Positions 20,849 to 25,028 of a stretch of 25,028 bases of DNA are shown here, one piece after another. The notes beneath the pieces are model-generated. The model was given only the letters and a program-made list of their open reading frames with translations, ran no database searches and was not told where the DNA came from. Both the position numbers and the translations under genes were made by a program. The DNA is from Alistipes sp. GTDB taxonomy: Bacteria; Bacteroidota; Bacteroidia; Bacteroidales; Rikenellaceae. The stretch is taken from the NCBI GenBank assembly GCA_019422485.1, contig JAHZDG010000032.1:1-25028 (forward strand), read 5' to 3'. Within the stretch, counting starts at the first letter, position 1; the number at the start of each line of letters is the position of its first letter.

Positions 20849-22233
20849 AGAAACAAACAACCGGCAAGAAACCGAAAATCCGACATCTCTCCGATTCGGC
20901 CGCTATCCTCGACTTCGGAGGTCAAGCCATATCGCTCTCGACCAGCCCCCGCAGCAGTCTCGACAGCTACATCTTCGACATGGCGGCCGACGGCGGAGGC
21001 AACTGGGAGCAAACCTATCAGACCGTACGTGGTTACAAGATCGTCCCCTACGGCATCAACAACGACTTTCCCGTGATGATCCGTGACATCATGGCCCGCA
21101 ACAACCTCGCTCCGGGGGTACTCCACCGCAAACAGAACCTGCTGACCGGGCAGGGAGCATTTCTCTACGAAAACGCCTTCGACGGCGGCAAGATCACACG
21201 CCGCTGGGTCGATGATCCGAACATCTCCGCATGGCTCCGATCCTGGGACTACGATCGTTTCATCGACCAGGCCGCGACGGACTATCTCCATACAGGCGGG
21301 TTCTTCGCCATCCATCCCCTCGAACGCGGATACCGCCTGCCGGGACACGGCCGCCGCATCGCCCGACTGGAGTTCGTCAGCGCAAAAGACGCCCGCCTCG
21401 AATGGGCCGACTCCCGCAATATCGACGACGTGCGGCACATCCTCGTCGGGGATTTCGAAACGGCTTGTGTGAATTCCGGACTGCGGAGCTATCCCGTATT
21501 CGATCCGACCGATCCGGGCCGCTACCCGATTTCGGCATCCTACAACTACACCTATGCTTTCGGACGCAATTTCTACGCTACGCCCGGATTCATGGGTGCC
21601 ATCCGCTGGATTCTCCGCGGTTCGGACATCCCGATGATCTTCCGGCATGTAACCGAAAACGGATTGAATCTGGCCTATCACGTACACTCCCCGCAGGGAT
21701 ACTGGGACCGGATCGAAGAAAAACTTCGGGAAAAGTATCCCGAAGAGCAGCCCGAGGAGATCGAAGCCCGCTACAAACAGGCCAAAAAGAAGATCCTCGA
21801 CGCACTGACCGAAACCCTCTCCGGGAAACAGAACGCCGGGAAATTCTTCGAGTCCATCGACTCCTATGATGACGACAACAATCTCATCACATGGAAGATC
21901 GAGCCCGTAGACCAGAAGATCAAGGACTTCGTGGAGGCGCAGCTCAAGATCAGCGAGGCAGCGTCCTCGGCGATTACTTCAGGCATGGCACTCCACCCCT
22001 CGCTGACGAACATCATGGTGAACGGCAAACTTGCCAGCGGCTCCGAAATGCTCTACGCCCTCAAGGTGTTCCTGCATTTCGACACGCGCATCCCCGAGCG
22101 GGTAATCCTCGGTCCCATCAACCAGGCCATCGCCTACAACTTCCCCGGAACCCTCATTCAGCTCGGGTTTTACCATGCAGTAGTCATGTCCGAGGAAGGA
22201 ATCTCCGAATCCGAACGTATGAAAAACAACTGA
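20845..22233 (+). CDS. Portal protein
   Basis: 462 residues from the ATG at 20845; the frame is open further upstream, but that stretch is the shadow of the cargo gene's end. It has the layout of phage portals: an N-terminal wing (YKIVPYGINNDFPVMIRDIMARNNLAPGVLHRKQNLLTGQGA), a central region with SAKDARLEW, and a helical C-terminal stem/crown with NPQ-like repeats of charge (EKYPEEQPEEIEARYKQAKKK). It forms the twelve-fold ring through which DNA enters the head and on which the terminase docks. Its place after the terminase and before connector-like genes fits. The call is from overall pattern rather than one diagnostic motif. Confidence 0.7.
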   Translation: MKKQTTGKKPKIRHLSDSAAILDFGGQAISLSTSPRSSLDSYIFDMAADGGGNWEQTYQTVRGYKIVPYGINNDFPVMIRDIMARNNLAPGVLHRKQNLLTGQGAFLYENAFDGGKITRRWVDDPNISAWLRSWDYDRFIDQAATDYLHTGGFFAIHPLERGYRLPGHGRRIARLEFVSAKDARLEWADSRNIDDVRHILVGDFETACVNSGLRSYPVFDPTDPGRYPISASYNYTYAFGRNFYATPGFMGAIRWILRGSDIPMIFRHVTENGLNLAYHVHSPQGYWDRIEEKLREKYPEEQPEEIEARYKQAKKKILDALTETLSGKQNAGKFFESIDSYDDDNNLITWKIEPVDQKIKDFVEAQLKISEAASSAITSGMALHPSLTNIMVNGKLASGSEMLYALKVFLHFDTRIPERVILGPINQAIAYNFPGTLIQLGFYHAVVMSEEGISESERMKNN

Positions 22234-22237
22234 TGCC

Positions 22238-23200
22238 ATGCTTTTCAACAAAGACAACGACGGTCCGGCCGAACTTCAGGAATTGCTGGGCATTTATTAC
22301 CAGACCAACCGCTACTCAGTAATCGCCACGGAGATCGCACTGGCGGAGGCGGACATTCGCCGCATGATCGGCAGCGAGCTCTTCGCGCGGGTCGAAACCT
22401 ACTATAATTCTCCGGCATTCGAAACTTCCGGCTCCAACCCCGAAGCGCTGATAGCCCGTGCGGTCCGACTTCCGGTCGCAGCGCTGGCCGTCTACCGCTT
22501 CTATCAGCAGAACACCGTAGGCCATGAGGACGAGGGACGCAAAGTGAAACTCGACAAGGAAAACGAGTCTATCCCGTGGCGCTGGCAGATCGAAATGGAC
22601 GACCGGGCCCTGCTCGACCGTTATCACCGGCTGCTGGATGCCATGTACCGTCTCTTCGAGGAAAACGACATCCCGGAATGGCAGCAGGCTCCGGTGCTCA
22701 AACGGCTCAAAGCATCCCTCGTGCGTTCGCTGGATGAATTCCAGGAGGTATTCCCGATCGAAAACTCCTACCACACGTTCTATCTGCTCACGCCCTTCAT
22801 GATCGAATGCCAGGAGCGGAAGATCGTGCGGGTCATCGGGGAGGAAAACTTCCGGAAGATTCTCGCAGGGGATACTGCTGAGGACAACCTCGAGGAGATC
22901 GCCGCAGCCGCAAAGAAGTGCATACCGCTCTATGCGGTGCAGACCGCCGTAAAGCGGATGTCGGTGCAAATCCTTCCGGACGCAGTCGTGCGCCGCTTCT
23001 CGGCATCCTTCCAAGGAGGAAAAGCGAATGAACCGGCCGACATCCTGACAACACGATACCTGCTGCGCACGCTCGAAGAAGAAACCACGGATGCCCTCAC
23101 CGAGCTCCAAAAGGCCGTAACCAAGCGGCGCAACGTTGCTGCCCAATATGATCCGCTGCCCGAGAACGATCCCCGAAACAAATACTTCACCGCCGGATGA
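22238..23200 (+). CDS. Conserved phage structural protein (possibly DUF6712-like)
   Basis: 320 residues starting four bases after the portal stop. The N-terminus (LFNKDNDGPAELQELLGIYYQ) is followed by a helical body in which AALAVYRFYQQNTVGHEDEGRKV and MFRLFEEN-type helices recur. From memory it resembles the Bacteroidetes phage family DUF6712, thought to be structural, but I am not certain. A head-to-tail adaptor is the simplest role for a gene directly after the portal. Its stop overlaps the next start (ATGA). Confidence 0.6.
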   Translation: MLFNKDNDGPAELQELLGIYYQTNRYSVIATEIALAEADIRRMIGSELFARVETYYNSPAFETSGSNPEALIARAVRLPVAALAVYRFYQQNTVGHEDEGRKVKLDKENESIPWRWQIEMDDRALLDRYHRLLDAMYRLFEENDIPEWQQAPVLKRLKASLVRSLDEFQEVFPIENSYHTFYLLTPFMIECQERKIVRVIGEENFRKILAGDTAEDNLEEIAAAAKKCIPLYAVQTAVKRMSVQILPDAVVRRFSASFQGGKANEPADILTTRYLLRTLEEETTDALTELQKAVTKRRNVAAQYDPLPENDPRNKYFTAG

Positions 23201-24084
23201 ACACACTCGAAATTCCCGGCCGGGGTATCAAAATCGACATCCCGGCGACGTACGACGAGATGACCGGCCGTCAGGTCGTCTACATCATGCAATGCCTGGC
23301 GAAACATCGTGCGGGGCTTATGTCCATCGACGAGTTCCGGGTGAGGGTTCTGTACAAACTGTGCGGAATCCGCCGGACACTCCGGAGTGCGATCCGAACG
23401 GCATGGCATCCCGAGACGCCGGCGCAGCGCGAACGACGGGCCGAACAGGTCGCTCTCCTCTGCGATCAACTTCTCGGCGGCATTCTGGAAAAAACATCCG
23501 ACGGTTATCAGATCCGGTTCGACTCCGTGCGCAACTTCTGGCCTTCGGTGCGCACCGGCTGGCGAAGGCTCTTCGGCCCGGCGGAGGCTCTGCTGGATAT
23601 TTCGTTCGCAGAGTTCCGCGGGGCATCGGACGAAATGCAGCTCTATCTGCAAACCAACGACGAGCACCATCTCGACCGGATGCTCGCATGTCTCTACCGG
23701 CCGGCCGGCCCGATCCAGCCCTCCGGCCGCCGCGTCGTCCCCTACTCGCCCGATACGCTCGACCGGTACGCCAACCTCTGCCGCCGCTTCAAGCCGTGGC
23801 AGAAACAACTCGTGCTGCTCTGGTTCTCCGCATGCGTGAGGTACATGCAGACCGGCCGCTTCGTCATCGGCAGCCAGGAGATCTCCTTCGCCGAACTGTT
23901 CAGTTCCGACACATCCGAGAAAGACGGGGACTCTCCCGGGTGGATTACCCTGCTTTACGACTTTGCAGAGAAACGAATCTTCGGAAGTATCGAAGAGACC
24001 GATCGGCAGGGGATGATCGAAATCCTTTCCCTATTATACCACTATAAAAAACGAAACGATGCTGCTGCTCGCAAACACCGCTAA
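23197..24084 (+). CDS. Hypothetical structural-block protein
   Basis: 295 residues. It begins with a beta-rich segment (LEIPGRGIKIDIPATYDEMTGRQVVYIMQ) and continues with basic helices; a later stretch (KPWQKQLVLLWFSACVRYMQ) is hydrophobic and aromatic. No family is recognised. The IPATYDEMT start resembles that of proteins in the tail-assembly region of other Bacteroidetes phages, but this is weak. It overlaps the previous gene by 4 bases and the next by 26, so it belongs to the same operon. Confidence 0.55.
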   Translation: MNTLEIPGRGIKIDIPATYDEMTGRQVVYIMQCLAKHRAGLMSIDEFRVRVLYKLCGIRRTLRSAIRTAWHPETPAQRERRAEQVALLCDQLLGGILEKTSDGYQIRFDSVRNFWPSVRTGWRRLFGPAEALLDISFAEFRGASDEMQLYLQTNDEHHLDRMLACLYRPAGPIQPSGRRVVPYSPDTLDRYANLCRRFKPWQKQLVLLWFSACVRYMQTGRFVIGSQEISFAELFSSDTSEKDGDSPGWITLLYDFAEKRIFGSIEETDRQGMIEILSLLYHYKKRNDAAARKHR

Positions 24085-24517
24085 ACTCATCCGATTCCTC
24101 GCCGCACTCCGGATTCCCGGAATTCGGGAGGCAAATGCCGTTGTAGACGAAAGTTCTGCGACCAAGATTCTCGGGAACGCCGCCATAACGGAAGCACAGA
24201 TGATCATGACGCTCCCGGGGGCGAAGATCGACATGGAGAATGTGGACGTTCACTACGAAGAGAACGCCGTCATCGTTTGGATACTCTCGAAAGGCGCCGG
24301 GATGGCCTCCGGTAAAATCGTGGATATAGACGAATATCTGCGGCTGCACGGCCTGATGACGGCGACACTCGAAGCATTTCGCAGGGCGATACGCGAATCG
24401 GACAACGGGGCATGCCCCTATCTGGCAGGAATGCAAATCGAGCAGATCGTTGTGACTCCCGAATACAACGTTTTCGGGGGCTGGAACGGGTGGTGCGCGA
24501 CCATAACGATCCGATAG
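24059..24517 (+). CDS. Hypothetical protein at the end of the portal operon
   Basis: 152 residues. The start overlaps the preceding gene by 26 bases. The sequence mixes strands and helices (DMENVDVHYEENAVIVWILSKG, IDEYLRLHGLMTATLEAFRRAI) and ends NVFGGWNGWCATITIR. No family is recognised. It is the last gene before a terminator, so it closes this transcription unit. A tail or connector role would fit the position but is not shown. Confidence 0.55.
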   Translation: MLLLANTAKLIRFLAALRIPGIREANAVVDESSATKILGNAAITEAQMIMTLPGAKIDMENVDVHYEENAVIVWILSKGAGMASGKIVDIDEYLRLHGLMTATLEAFRRAIRESDNGACPYLAGMQIEQIVVTPEYNVFGGWNGWCATITIR

Positions 24518-24538
24518 GTTTCCCCGCGATTTCATATC

Positions 24539-24564
24539 CGCCCCGAAAAAATCGGGGCGTTTTT
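24539..24564 (+). terminator. Terminator after the portal operon
   Basis: CGCCCCGA at 24539-24546 pairs with TCGGGGCG at 24552-24559, followed by T5 then GTTTTT. The stem is identical to that at 18235. Confidence 0.88.
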
Positions 24565-24581
24565 GTTTTTCCGGCAAAATA

Positions 24582-24613
24582 CTTGCACAAATGTAATTTA
24601 TAAATTACTTTCG
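24582..24613 (+). promoter_or_regulatory. Promoter for the terminal small gene pair
   Basis: CTTG at 24582-24585, a 20-base spacer and TACTTTCG at 24606-24613 fit the Bacteroidetes promoter with two mismatches. The upstream sequence GGCAAAATACTTGCA is nearly the same as GGCAAAATATTTGCA before the promoter at 18283. Confidence 0.6.
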
Positions 24614-24640
24614 CGTTATGAAATATAAAGCAAATCCACA

Positions 24641-24784
24641 ATGAAAACCGAGAAAACCAAACCGACCAGCATTTTGGAAAAAATGGTGGAAGACAAAAAG
24701 GCTATCCACAAGTGCATTCGTGAAGGTGGCGATTTGAAAAAAATTGCCAAAGAACGCCATGTACGATTCATTACACCCTTATAG
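24641..24784 (+). CDS. Small charged protein, first gene of terminal pair
   Basis: 47 residues: a basic start (MKTEKTKPTSILEKMVEDKK), then AIHKCIREGGDLKKIAKERH and VRFITPL. The pattern ILEKM...IHKCI...GDLKKIAKE..VRF.TPL is one I recall from small genes on Bacteroidetes mobile elements, usually followed by a larger gene, as here. It overlaps the next gene by 26 bases. The function is unknown; an antitoxin-like or adaptor role is possible. Confidence 0.65.
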   Translation: MKTEKTKPTSILEKMVEDKKAIHKCIREGGDLKKIAKERHVRFITPL

Positions 24785-25028
24785 CTACAAACTCTGCGGT
24801 GAATTAACATACGAATTTACAACAAAGGCTGGTGTTGTATATGTTGCGTATTTCCTCGATATGACCGCATATGACGACCTTTTCGAGAACGTATACACAT
24901 TCAATTTCGACACCCGAGTAGAAGCAAATATTCCGCAAGATGACAGAATTGCAGATACAATCTGCGCGATAATTGGAAAACACGGTAAAATTGACCCAGT
25001 AGGGACGGATGAAATTGACCCGGTAAAA
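24759..25028 (+). CDS. Partial hypothetical protein, second gene of terminal pair (DUF6169-like?)
   Basis: 90 codons before the window ends, with no stop. The sequence (HPYSYKLCGELTYEFTTKAG, VVYVAYFLDMTAYDDLF, VYTFNFDTR, DDRIADTICAIIGK) is beta-rich and resembles, from memory, a Bacteroidetes family of about 140-150 residues possibly named DUF6169. The last visible part repeats KIDPVG / EIDPVK. The gene shares a promoter and an overlap with the 47-residue gene before it, suggesting a coupled two-gene cassette. Base composition is more AT-rich than the portal operon. Confidence 0.6.
   Translation, partial: MYDSLHPYSYKLCGELTYEFTTKAGVVYVAYFLDMTAYDDLFENVYTFNFDTRVEANIPQDDRIADTICAIIGKHGKIDPVGTDEIDPVK

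Noticed and set aside
1..25028. Mu-like transposable phage
   Set aside because: No MuA/MuB transposase or Mu-type end repeats are visible in this window, though the other end is not seen.

Overview
The window looks like the left end of an integrated tailed-phage genome (prophage) in a high-GC member of the Bacteroidales, most likely Rikenellaceae/Alistipes. Three things support this. The first 128 bases end a chromosomal ribosome-hibernation (HPF/RaiA) gene. The promoters are of the Bacteroidetes sigma type (TTTG, about 20 bases, TAnnTTTG). The proteins are phage families with a Bacteroidetes flavour (DUF5053-like, S49 head protease, primase fused to an SF3 helicase). The genus is inferred from base composition and protein style and was not tested by search. 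No integrase, transposase, tail, holin or lysin gene is seen, so the element continues past base 25028.

Layout. 1-200: end of the host gene and its terminator-like hairpin. 200-405: AT-rich host/phage junction with a near-perfect palindrome. 405-1064: leftward repressor gene and a switch region with two face-to-face promoters among repeated TTGCA motifs. 1065-5073: rightward early genes (small membrane proteins, a Cro-like protein, and a 978-residue primase-helicase). 5074-5456: AT-rich array of GTGTCAA repeats, a candidate origin or operator. 5457-9995: second early block (HTH regulator, ASCH protein, cytosine methyltransferase, several unknowns). 10053-18206: head and packaging genes in the order protease, major capsid, unknowns, PLD-like protein, small terminase, large terminase. 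18207-20570: a non-structural island of short genes, several terminators, two RNA candidates and an AT-rich two-TM cargo gene with its own promoter, structured leader and terminator. 20576-24517: portal and connector/tail-side genes. 24518-25028: terminator, promoter and a second small cargo pair that runs off the window.

How it works together. The repressor at 460-915 and the Cro-like protein at 1502-1711 probably set the lysis/lysogeny choice at the 955-1054 promoters. The primase-helicase copies the genome, perhaps from the repeat array. The methyltransferase would protect phage DNA. The S49 protease, capsid, terminase and portal build and fill the head.

Most worth a second look: nine-base G tracts at 528-536 (repressor), 2106-2114 (primase leader) and 15334-15342 (PLD-like gene), which look like phase-variation sites; the 11-bp-phased repeat array; and the cargo gene at 19761-20510 with its leader.
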